6,160 nt of DNA, taken from assembly GCA_003556835.1 (NCBI GenBank), contig PWQG01000350.1:1-6160 (forward strand), given 5' to 3'. This stretch comes from Gammaproteobacteria bacterium. GTDB taxonomy: Bacteria > Pseudomonadota > Gammaproteobacteria > Pseudomonadales > Pseudohongiellaceae. The translations under genes were made by a program, and so were the position numbers. Below are positions 1 to 6,160 of the stretch, in pieces (position 1 is the first letter of the stretch; each line of letters begins with the position of its first letter). The notes below the pieces were generated by a model. That model did not search any database. It saw nothing but the letters and a program-made list of their open reading frames with translations, and was not told the DNA's origin.

Positions 1-499
1 ATTTCAGACCATACAGGACAGAAGCATAACCACCCATGGACAATCCAGCAATGGCCCGTCCCTCTCGCTCGCTGATCGTGCGAAAGTTACTGTCCACATG
101 CCCGATCAGGTCACGGACGATAAAATCCTCCCACTGGTTGGGCGAACCACCTTCACTGCTTGCGTAGTTCAGGTACCAGCTGTTGCCAGCATCCGGAATG
201 ACAAGGATCAGGTCTCCCAGCTCCCGTGCCAGTTCTGCCGCACCAAGATTGCGTCCCCAGACCGTGTAGTTTTGCATATACCCGTGAAGCAGATAGACAA
301 TCGGGTACGCTTCTTCCCCCTCCTCATAACCTGGCGGCAATACAATATCGTACTTGGTCTCCCGACCGATGGCTTCGCTGTGAAAGCGTACGGTCTGTAG
401 CCCTTCAGGCAGGGTACGCGGCTCCGGCAGCGGCTGTGCAACAAGGGGCGCGGCCATGACTGGCAATAGGAAAAAGTACAGTGCTAGCAGGCGCCACAT
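1..499 (-). CDS. Exported esterase, esterase D / antigen 85-like family (C-terminus beyond window)
   Basis: This is a predicted alpha/beta-hydrolase that cleaves ester bonds, exported to the periplasm or beyond; its substrate cannot be read from the sequence. The 166 visible residues begin MWRLLALYFFLLPVMAAPLVAQ, a typical signal peptide with likely cleavage after Ala16 or Ala21. The mature part shows LLHGYMQN (residues 70-77, oxyanion-hole HG), VIPDAGNSWYLN (100-111, close to a pattern common in this family) and the nucleophile elbow GLSMGGYA (152-159, Ser154). The catalytic Asp and His, normally further on, lie beyond the window edge at base 1. The ATG at 499 follows the permease stop by 9 bases. 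Ribosome-site candidates are AAGGGAG at 519-513, rather far at 13 bases, or GGA at 506-504, so translation may be coupled to the permease. The frame is open to the edge with no internal stop. Family call is firm; physiological role is unknown. Confidence 0.88.
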   Translation of the reverse strand, partial: MWRLLALYFFLLPVMAAPLVAQPLPEPRTLPEGLQTVRFHSEAIGRETKYDIVLPPGYEEGEEAYPIVYLLHGYMQNYTVWGRNLGAAELARELGDLILVIPDAGNSWYLNYASSEGGSPNQWEDFIVRDLIGHVDSNFRTISEREGRAIAGLSMGGYASVLYGLK

Positions 500-508
500 G
501 ATTTCCGA

Positions 509-3500
509 TCAACTCCCTTGTCCGGCCGTCGAAAGGGCTGACGGCCTGCCGGTCAGGAAGCGCTTCATCGCTTCGGCAAAGCCGTTGATGATGACGTACA
601 TACAGGGCACCACAAAAAGCGTCAACAGCATCGACACGAGCAAACCGCCAACCACGGCAATGGCCAGCGGTCGCATCAGCTCGGCACCCTCGCCAATGCC
701 AATGGCCAGTGGCAGCATGCCACAGACGGTAGTAAAGGTGGTCATCAGTATCGGACGGAAACGGATCTCCCCGGCTTGACGCACAGCATCAAACAGGGAC
801 AGGGATTCGCGACGGCGCCCCAGCTCGATGTATTCCACTAGCAGAATGGCATTGTTGACCACAATCCCCACCAGCAATATCACACCCAGCATCACCGGCG
901 CGCTGAAATTGGTGCCGGTAAGCCACAACATACCGCCCACCCCCGTCAGTGCCAGGGGCACCGCGGACAGGATGATCAGGGGATTGGCAATGCGCTCATA
1001 TTGTACTGCAAGGACCACAAACACCAGGAATATGGCCAGGGCTATCACGGTGTAGAGGTTACGATTGGTTTCCTGGATCACTTCCTCTTCGCCGCCGTAG
1101 ATAAGGTTATAGCCTTCCGGAAGAGGGAAATCCTGCATCCGTGCCCGGATTGCATCGTTTACCGAACCGACGTCGGACAGCTCCGGGTTCACATCCCCAT
1201 TGATACGCACGATACGCACCTGGTTCTCCCGCTCAATATGTGCCGGTCCGTCCGTCAGATCAAAGCGGGCAACATCGTTGAGTCTGACCGGTTCGCCGTC
1301 GCGCCGGAACATCACCAGATCGCCCAGATCATCCCGGTCCCGGACATTTTCACGCGGCAACAGGACCCGAATGTCGTATTCGGCACTCGCCGTACTGTAG
1401 CGCGTCGGCACCGTTCCCAACACAGCGGTACGCACCGCCTGTCCGATCTCGGCCGATTGCAATCCCAGCTCAGCGGCGCGCTCGCGATCGACATCCACGT
1501 TCAACAGCGGTGTGCGATCATCGCGGCTCAGATCGAAGTTCTCCAGCCCTTCGATATCTTCCAGATGCAGGACCAGGTCACGACCGACCTGATCGAGCAT
1601 CGCAATTTCCTCCCCCACCAGACCGATGGAAATCTCGGAACCGGCCAGGTTGGTCCGGATACCCTGGATCCGGGGTGCCCGCACAAATATGCGCGCACTG
1701 GCAATATCCATCGCATCCAGGCGCTCCTGCAACTCCGAGACCCAACGACCGGCGGGGTAGTCAGGACGCTCGCTGGCCGGCACCAGACGCAGGCTGAAAC
1801 GCGCCGTGCCGGGTCGCTCATTCAGGATTCCACCACCCAGGTGACCACCGGAAATGGTGAAGATGCTTTCTATATGAGGCATCTCCGAGATCGTGCTTTC
1901 CAGCAGCCTGGATGCTTCATTGGTGAAGTCCGGTGGCGCACCTGGTGGGAAGGACATGGATACACTGAAATTGCCATCGTCCACCTGCGGCAGGAAGTCG
2001 TTACCCAGGTCCTGTACCAGCAGATAAACGCCGAACAGGGCGGCGAAAGCCAGTCCCACCACGGCGTAGCGCAGCTTGAGGGCAGCAGCCAGGCACCCGC
2101 CATATACCCGCGTCAGTGCGGCCAGGCCACGATTGAATCCGCGATGGAACGCCGAGCGGCTCAATCCACTGCTGAAGCGGACCCGGGCCAGCAATGCAGC
2201 CAGCATGGGCACCAGGGTCAAGGCGGCCGCTAATGAGGCCACAATGGCAAAGGATATGGTCAGGATCAGTTCCTGGAAGATCATCGAAACCAGACCCGTG
2301 ATCAGCAGGAAAGGCAATACGGCCGCCAGATTGGTCAGGGTAGCGGCAATGACCGCCGAGGTGACTTCGCGTGCCCCCTCAAACGCGGCGTCATCCGGTG
2401 ATTTGCCGAGTTTTTCATTGTGCCGGAAGATGTTTTCCAGCATGACAATGGCATTGTCGAGCAGAAGCCCGACACCCAGCGCCAATCCACCCAAACTCAT
2501 GATATTGAGGGTCAGGTTGCCCAGGCCCATCAGGCTGAAGGTCGCCATGATCGCTATGGGAATGGACAGGCCGACAATGAAGCTTTTGCGTATGCTGCCC
2601 AGGAAAAGCAGCACCACCAGCATGGCCAACACCCCACCGAGTATGGCGGCCGTACTGACAGCAGAAACCGAGGACCGGATGAAAAAGGACGCGTCGGTGG
2701 TGGCCTGCACTTCCATGTCTTCGGGAATGAAACCGCTCTGTTGCAGACGTCGGATTTCCGCGGCAACCTCGTCCACCACCTCGACGGTATTGGCATCGGG
2801 CAATTTCATCACCGACAGCTGGGTCGCCGGAAGGCCATTGAGACGGACAAAAATCCGCTGTTCCCGATGGCTGTCCCGCACGTCTGCGACCTCTTCCAGT
2901 GGTATGCGCTGCGCACTACCGGGGATGGCCAGGCTCACTGCAGCCAGGTCCTCGATGCTGCCATAGCGCCCATCGGTCTTGGCCATGACATCAAAGGTGT
3001 CCGAGGTAACCTGACCGGCGGCGATGTCGATGTTTTCATCGCGGATGGCCGCCATGACCGCTTCCAGCGACAGTCCATAATGATTGAGGCGCTCCTGATC
3101 CAGCACGACCTGCATTTCCCGCATCCGACCACCGGCGACTTCGACACCACCGACACCCTGGACCGAAAGCAGTTGCGGCACGAGACGGTTATCCAGCCAG
3201 TCGCGCACCTCGATTTCCGAGCGTATGGTGGAGGTCACGCCCGCCTGATACACCGGGTCGGCGGCCGGATCCTGTTTGTAAATGCGGGGCGGCAGGATGC
3301 CCTCAGGCAACTGGGTGCGAGCCAGTTCCAGGTTGCGCGAGGCGTCCTGCAGTGCAAGATCCAGATTGGTCCCGTACTCGAAGATCAGATTGACATTGGT
3401 GCGCCCTTCCGAGGCACGACTCTGGAGGCTGACCAGATTCTCCGTGGATGCCAGATTGCTTTCCAGGACGCGGGTGACCTGCTCCTCCATCACTTCCGGC

Positions 3501-3718
3501 GCGGTACCCGGGTAATTGACCGTCACACGAATCTGGGGATAGTTGATTTGCGGCAACAGGTCCACGGGCAGGCGATCGAGAAAGAAAAAGCCCATGACAA
3601 TCACGACTGCTGTCACCGCCAGGGTGCCAATAGGCCTGCGGATGGCCTGGGCCGTTATACCCCTGCGCTCCTCTGCCACTGCATCAACATCGTTCTGTTG
3701 CTTGCGAGATTCCGCCAT
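509..3718 (-). CDS. RND family efflux permease (HAE1/AcrB-MdtB-like), inner membrane
   Basis: This is a proton-driven exporter of the resistance-nodulation-division superfamily, expected to work as a trimer in the inner membrane with the adaptor encoded just before it. At 1069 residues it has the usual family length. Twelve hydrophobic segments are visible: one at about 32-48, five at 354-512, one at 551-570 and five at 886-1046. The two large periplasmic loops (about 49-353 and 571-885) follow TM1 and TM7 as expected for porter and docking domains. Family patterns include DLLPQINYPQI (53-63) and PGTAPEVMEEQVTRVLE (70-86). TM4 carries GLLLDNAIVMLENI (417-430) and TM10 GIVVNNAILLVEY (951-963). 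Compared with AcrB, the Asp-Asp pair is Asp421-Asn422 and the TM10 Lys is Asn955. A 20-residue charged N-terminal tail precedes the usual start of homology. ATG at 3718 has GGAG at 3728-3725, 6 bases upstream, inside the last codons of the adaptor gene. Substrates cannot be predicted. Confidence 0.96.
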   Translation of the reverse strand: MAESRKQQNDVDAVAEERRGITAQAIRRPIGTLAVTAVVIVMGFFFLDRLPVDLLPQINYPQIRVTVNYPGTAPEVMEEQVTRVLESNLASTENLVSLQSRASEGRTNVNLIFEYGTNLDLALQDASRNLELARTQLPEGILPPRIYKQDPAADPVYQAGVTSTIRSEIEVRDWLDNRLVPQLLSVQGVGGVEVAGGRMREMQVVLDQERLNHYGLSLEAVMAAIRDENIDIAAGQVTSDTFDVMAKTDGRYGSIEDLAAVSLAIPGSAQRIPLEEVADVRDSHREQRIFVRLNGLPATQLSVMKLPDANTVEVVDEVAAEIRRLQQSGFIPEDMEVQATTDASFFIRSSVSAVSTAAILGGVLAMLVVLLFLGSIRKSFIVGLSIPIAIMATFSLMGLGNLTLNIMSLGGLALGVGLLLDNAIVMLENIFRHNEKLGKSPDDAAFEGAREVTSAVIAATLTNLAAVLPFLLITGLVSMIFQELILTISFAIVASLAAALTLVPMLAALLARVRFSSGLSRSAFHRGFNRGLAALTRVYGGCLAAALKLRYAVVGLAFAALFGVYLLVQDLGNDFLPQVDDGNFSVSMSFPPGAPPDFTNEASRLLESTISEMPHIESIFTISGGHLGGGILNERPGTARFSLRLVPASERPDYPAGRWVSELQERLDAMDIASARIFVRAPRIQGIRTNLAGSEISIGLVGEEIAMLDQVGRDLVLHLEDIEGLENFDLSRDDRTPLLNVDVDRERAAELGLQSAEIGQAVRTAVLGTVPTRYSTASAEYDIRVLLPRENVRDRDDLGDLVMFRRDGEPVRLNDVARFDLTDGPAHIERENQVRIVRINGDVNPELSDVGSVNDAIRARMQDFPLPEGYNLIYGGEEEVIQETNRNLYTVIALAIFLVFVVLAVQYERIANPLIILSAVPLALTGVGGMLWLTGTNFSAPVMLGVILLVGIVVNNAILLVEYIELGRRRESLSLFDAVRQAGEIRFRPILMTTFTTVCGMLPLAIGIGEGAELMRPLAIAVVGGLLVSMLLTLFVVPCMYVIINGFAEAMKRFLTGRPSALSTAGQGS

Positions 3719-3721
3719 GGA

Positions 3722-4822
3722 TTACTCCGACCGGGCAATTTCCGGTGCATCCGCCGGTTGTCCGTCAATCCATTGCGTGACCCGTACCAGCATATTGTCC
3801 TGGAAGTTGGTGGGATTGGTGCCGACAATGATCTCGCCCGGCTCCAGGCCGTCGAGAATTTCCGTCCAGTTACGCCGGGCCACACCCGGCGTCACATGCC
3901 GGCGCTGCAGCCGGTTTTCCGTATTGATGATATAGACCCAGTACTCGTCACCTTCGGAACCGAGCAGCGCTTCGCCGGGAACGGCCAACACGTCATCACG
4001 GGAATCGATATCAAGGGTCGCCCGTGCCAGGTAACCGGGACGCACCGTCACACCCTCCGGGATGCCGGTCAGTTCAAGTTCGACCGGAACCAGGCGACTG
4101 CCGGGGTCGGCTGCGGGGAATACCCTGCGTACTGTAGCGGTAACCGTGGTATCCGGAAGAGCATCCATACGGAGCGGAAGCTCCGAGCCGGTCGTGATTC
4201 CGCCGACATCCCGGTCCGAAACGGCCAGGCGGACACGCAGTACCGAGTCATCGGCCATCTCGAACAGTATCTCATTCGTTGATACCGCATCGCCTGCCTC
4301 CACGTGCCGGGCCGTGATCACGGCATCCTGACTGGCCCGGATGGTGCCGAAATCGACCCGGGTTTCCCATAATTCGACTTCCGCCGAAGCCACATCGCGA
4401 TCCGCAGCCACCTCATCATATTCCGAACGACTGATGGCACCGCGTTCGAGCAGTTCATTGACGCGATCGTAGTCTGTCTGTGCCCGGGAAAGCACCGCGC
4501 GGGCGCGCGTAAGCTGTGCCTGATGCTCCCGGGTATCAAGGCGGGCGAGAACCTGGTCCCTGGTCACGCGGTCCCCTTCCTCGAAATATACCTCAAGGAT
4601 GTTACCCGTCATCTGTGATGCGATACGAATGCTATGACGGGCTTCCACAGTACCAGTGCGATTGACCACACGGGTCAGATCCCGGCTTTTCACCTCATAG
4701 GCGGCTACGGCCACACCCCGAGGCTCCGAAGAGCCCTGTGATTCGTCGGCTGCCTCTGAACAGGACAGCAGGACTGGCAGCGTCATTGCCAACAGCATGG
4801 TTCGCAGAAAGAGTACTGGCAC
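3722..4822 (-). CDS. RND efflux periplasmic adaptor (membrane fusion protein), predicted lipoprotein
   Basis: This is the adaptor that would bridge the RND permease to an outer-membrane channel. From the chosen GTG start it is 366 residues, usual for the family. Residues 1-21 form a lipoprotein signal: an Arg, a hydrophobic stretch and the lipobox LLSC with Cys21 as lipid anchor. Next come the first half of the barrel-sandwich/lipoyl domain (about 55-95, with ASQMTGNILEVYFEEGDRV at 68-86), a short alpha-helical hairpin (about 96-155, rich in Arg, Glu and Ala), the second lipoyl half (about 156-188), a beta-barrel (about 193-273) and a membrane-proximal domain (about 273-348, with DGLEPGEIIVGTNP at 324-337). 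An in-frame ATG at 4873 would add 17 residues, but it has ribosome-site-like bases directly abutting it and would bury the signal peptide behind an atypical leader; GTG at 4822 has GGAGGGG at proper spacing. The stop lies 3 bases before the permease ATG, showing one operon. Confidence 0.93.
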   Translation of the reverse strand: MPVLFLRTMLLAMTLPVLLSCSEAADESQGSSEPRGVAVAAYEVKSRDLTRVVNRTGTVEARHSIRIASQMTGNILEVYFEEGDRVTRDQVLARLDTREHQAQLTRARAVLSRAQTDYDRVNELLERGAISRSEYDEVAADRDVASAEVELWETRVDFGTIRASQDAVITARHVEAGDAVSTNEILFEMADDSVLRVRLAVSDRDVGGITTGSELPLRMDALPDTTVTATVRRVFPAADPGSRLVPVELELTGIPEGVTVRPGYLARATLDIDSRDDVLAVPGEALLGSEGDEYWVYIINTENRLQRRHVTPGVARRNWTEILDGLEPGEIIVGTNPTNFQDNMLVRVTQWIDGQPADAPEIARSE

Positions 4823-4825
4823 ACG

Positions 4826-4832
4826 CCCCTCC
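4826..4832 (-). promoter_or_regulatory. Ribosome binding site of the adaptor gene
   Basis: GGAGGGG reads on the minus strand at 4832-4826, leaving 3 bases before the GTG at 4822 (5 bases if the core is taken as GGAGG). It is the strongest Shine-Dalgarno match in the window and decides the GTG start over the upstream ATG at 4873 and the ATG at 4870, which have only AAGGGG directly beside or 3 bases from them. Confidence 0.65.
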
Positions 4833-4862
4833 AAAATAAACCGGACAATTCCCGCATACCAA

Positions 4863-4953
4863 CCGGGCATCATCCCCTTGAAGCGGAAGCGTACCGGGCA
4901 GGATCAGGCGAATTTATTGACAACTCTTTGGATATCATACAGATGCTGCCCGG
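4863..4953. repeat. Three copies of CCGGGCA-N2-ATC in the adaptor leader and promoter region
   Basis: The 12-base motif occurs at 4863-4874 (CCGGGCATCATC, plus strand), 4894-4905 (CCGGGCAGGATC, plus strand) and 4942-4953 (CCGGGCAGCATC, minus strand). Ten of twelve positions are identical in all three. The minus-strand copy can pair with either plus-strand copy with one mismatch in twelve, giving loops of 36 or 67 bases. The inverted copy lies within the -35/-10 spacer of the putative promoter. It could be an operator, alternative hairpins in a read-through transcript, or chance in G+C-rich DNA. No regulator gene is in the window. Confidence 0.4.
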
Positions 4954-4962
4954 GGATACCAA
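4934..4962 (-). promoter_or_regulatory. Putative sigma70-type promoter for the pump operon
   Basis: On the minus strand, TTGGTA (4962-4957, four of six matches to TTGACA) is followed after exactly 17 bases by TATGAT (4939-4934, five of six matches to TATAAT). The -35 box begins at the base right after the hydrolase stop codon. A transcript would start near 4927 and have a leader of about 105 bases before the adaptor GTG. Position, spacing and box quality fit a promoter for the adaptor-permease-esterase unit. This is pattern matching only; no start site has been shown. Confidence 0.45.
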
Positions 4963-6160
4963 TCATTCCGCCGCTTCCACGGTGACAAGGGCCTGATGCA
5001 CCAGGCTCTTGAAGCGGGCCGACATGTCCCAGGCGCCCGAGGGCGAGATCTGCATCATGAGCACCGCAATGCTTCGGGTCTCCGGATCGACCCAGGAGAA
5101 GGTGCCCAGGGATCCATTCCAGCCGAATTCCCCGCGATTTACTGCAAAGGGACTCTGCTCAGGCTGCAGCACCACCGAGAAGCCATACCCCCAACCAAGC
5201 GCGGGCAGGGCATTGCCACCAAGCCGCAGGGGCAGCAGCGATGGATCAAGTTGATTTTGCGTCAGCAACGCAACACTTTCAGCAGTGAGTACACGCTTAC
5301 CATCCAATTCACCGCCATTGAGCATCGCCTGGAGAAACCGCAGGTAATCCGGCACAGTACTGACCAGGCCGGCCGCACCTTCGTAAAGAGCCGGCTCCTG
5401 ACGAATGGACACCGTCATATCCGGGATCGCCTCGAATCCTCCTCCGGCGCTGGAGGGCACGTTATACGCCATCACCTGCCGATCCCGTTTGTCGTCGGGC
5501 ACATGAAAACCAGTATCGACCATACCCAGGGGTTCGAAAACATGTTCGACAAGATAATGATCAAAGCGTTGTCCGGAGACGATTTCGACCACACGACCCA
5601 GCACTGTGGTGGATATACTGTAATTCCATTGATCACCCGGATCGGCCAGCAAGGGCTGCGCTGCCACTTTTTCCACCAACTGCTCAAGGGTGTCACTGCG
5701 GGATCGCACGTTATTGATACTGTATAGGGGACTGAAGCGGTGGCTCAGCCCTCCGGTATGCAACAGCAGGTCTTCAATGGTGACGGAACGCGCTGCAGGC
5801 CGCAGCTCCGTGTTCTGCCAGTCCGCCGGATCGTCCATCACCTGCATGTTGGCGAAAGCGGGAATGTACTGCGACACCGGATCGGTCAGCGACAAGCGAC
5901 CTGCCTCCAGCTGCTGCATCACTGCCAGAGCCGTTATCGGCTTGCTCATGGAACGGATCTGGAATATGCCATCGACTGGCATGACAATCCCCGCTTCCAG
6001 ATTCTGCCAGCCCATGGGTTCCAGGTAGGCGATCTGCCCGTCGCGGACAACCGCTGCCACCAGTCCGGGCACCCGACCATCCTCCACATCCTGCCGTAAT
6101 ACACGATCGAGCAGCTCCAGGCGGTGCTGCAAGAGCCCGGGATGATCCCCATCGGAGCGA
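4963..6160 (-). CDS. Serine hydrolase, beta-lactamase family (class C / EstB-like fold), N-terminus beyond window
   Basis: This is a predicted serine-active hydrolase of the beta-lactamase/penicillin-binding-like fold; many relatives are esterases, so antibiotic hydrolysis should not be assumed. Taking the TTG codon at 6132 as residue 1, the catalytic motif SMSK is at 61-64 (Ser61 nucleophile, Lys64 base). The conserved LLLHTGGLS is at 122-130, and the second motif is Tyr171 in WNYSIST, where the usual Y-x-N reads Y-S-I. The region replacing the K-T-G motif is FGWNGSLGTFSWVDPE (336-351). The reading frame stays open through 6160 with no stop and the TTG has no evident ribosome site, so the true start, and any signal peptide, probably lies outside the window. 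The TGA at 4963 is followed 140 bases on by the adaptor GTG, with a possible promoter between, so it may be a separate unit. Cellular location and substrate are unknown. Confidence 0.9.
   Translation of the reverse strand, partial: RSDGDHPGLLQHRLELLDRVLRQDVEDGRVPGLVAAVVRDGQIAYLEPMGWQNLEAGIVMPVDGIFQIRSMSKPITALAVMQQLEAGRLSLTDPVSQYIPAFANMQVMDDPADWQNTELRPAARSVTIEDLLLHTGGLSHRFSPLYSINNVRSRSDTLEQLVEKVAAQPLLADPGDQWNYSISTTVLGRVVEIVSGQRFDHYLVEHVFEPLGMVDTGFHVPDDKRDRQVMAYNVPSSAGGGFEAIPDMTVSIRQEPALYEGAAGLVSTVPDYLRFLQAMLNGGELDGKRVLTAESVALLTQNQLDPSLLPLRLGGNALPALGWGYGFSVVLQPEQSPFAVNRGEFGWNGSLGTFSWVDPETRSIAVLMMQISPSGAWDMSARFKSLVHQALVTVEAAE

Noticed and set aside
1001..2233. A 410-codon open frame on the plus strand, antisense to the permease
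   Set aside because: Same reasons: it lies wholly within the permease gene and has no domain, ribosome site or membrane/signal features that would mark it as real.
2420..4282. A 620-codon open frame on the plus strand, antisense to the permease and adaptor
   Set aside because: It runs opposite two genes with firm family identity, ignores their boundary, and its translation is rich in His, Gln, Arg and Asp without recognisable domains. It is the usual by-product of codon bias in G+C-rich genes.
4875..4962. An intrinsic terminator after the serine hydrolase
   Set aside because: The inverted CCGGGCA copies can form stems, but no run of T follows them on the minus strand and the loops are long.
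4996..5727. A 243-codon plus-strand open frame opposite the serine hydrolase
   Set aside because: The minus-strand frame contains the catalytic motifs of a known family, and the plus-strand product has none.
4963..6132. Treating the TTG at 6132 as the true start of the serine hydrolase
   Set aside because: The codon is TTG without a nearby ribosome site, and the frame is open to the window edge, so a start outside the window is more likely.
4963..6160. Calling the hydrolase an AmpC beta-lactamase and the locus an antibiotic-resistance island
   Set aside because: Only the fold and SxxK motif support it; the second and third motifs look esterase-like, and there are no integrons, insertion sequences or transfer genes in view.
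1..6160. CRISPR array, tRNA, rRNA, insertion sequence or phage attachment site
   Set aside because: No regularly spaced repeats, transposase-like frames, terminal inverted repeats or structured RNA genes were recognised; nearly all of the window is occupied by the four genes.

Overview
The window reads as chromosomal DNA from a Gram-negative bacterium. It encodes an inner-membrane RND pump and a lipid-anchored periplasmic adaptor, a pairing that only makes sense in a two-membrane cell. Moderately high G+C, frequent GTG/ATG starts behind GGAG-type ribosome sites and the protein style suggest a proteobacterium, perhaps an environmental gammaproteobacterium. That placement is inference; no rRNA or other taxonomic marker is present.

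All four genes lie on the minus strand, so transcription runs from high to low coordinates. (1) 6160-4963: a serine hydrolase of the beta-lactamase/EstB-like fold (SxxK motif), whose N-terminus lies outside the window. (2) 4962-4823: a 140-base gap with a good sigma70-like promoter immediately after the hydrolase stop, three copies of CCGGGCA-N2-ATC (two in one orientation, one in the other), and a strong GGAGGGG ribosome site. (3) 4822-3722: an RND periplasmic adaptor (membrane fusion protein) with a lipoprotein signal. (4) 3718-509: a 1069-residue RND efflux permease. (5) 499-1: the N-terminal 166 residues of a secreted esterase of the esterase D / antigen 85-like alpha/beta-hydrolase family, cut by the window edge.

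Adaptor, permease and esterase are packed with gaps of 3 and 9 bases, so they almost certainly form one operon. Adaptor and permease would form the inner-membrane and periplasmic parts of a tripartite efflux pump; no outer-membrane (TolC-like) factor is in view, so that part must be encoded elsewhere or beyond the window. The esterase sits in the same transcription unit and is predicted to be exported, which raises the possibility that it acts in the periplasm on something the pump handles. The upstream hydrolase may be a separate unit or may read through.

No mobile element, CRISPR array, tRNA, rRNA or clear intrinsic terminator was seen. The most useful leads are the altered proton-relay residues in the permease, the exported esterase in the pump operon, and the repeated motif in the intergenic region. 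None amounts to a demonstrated new system.
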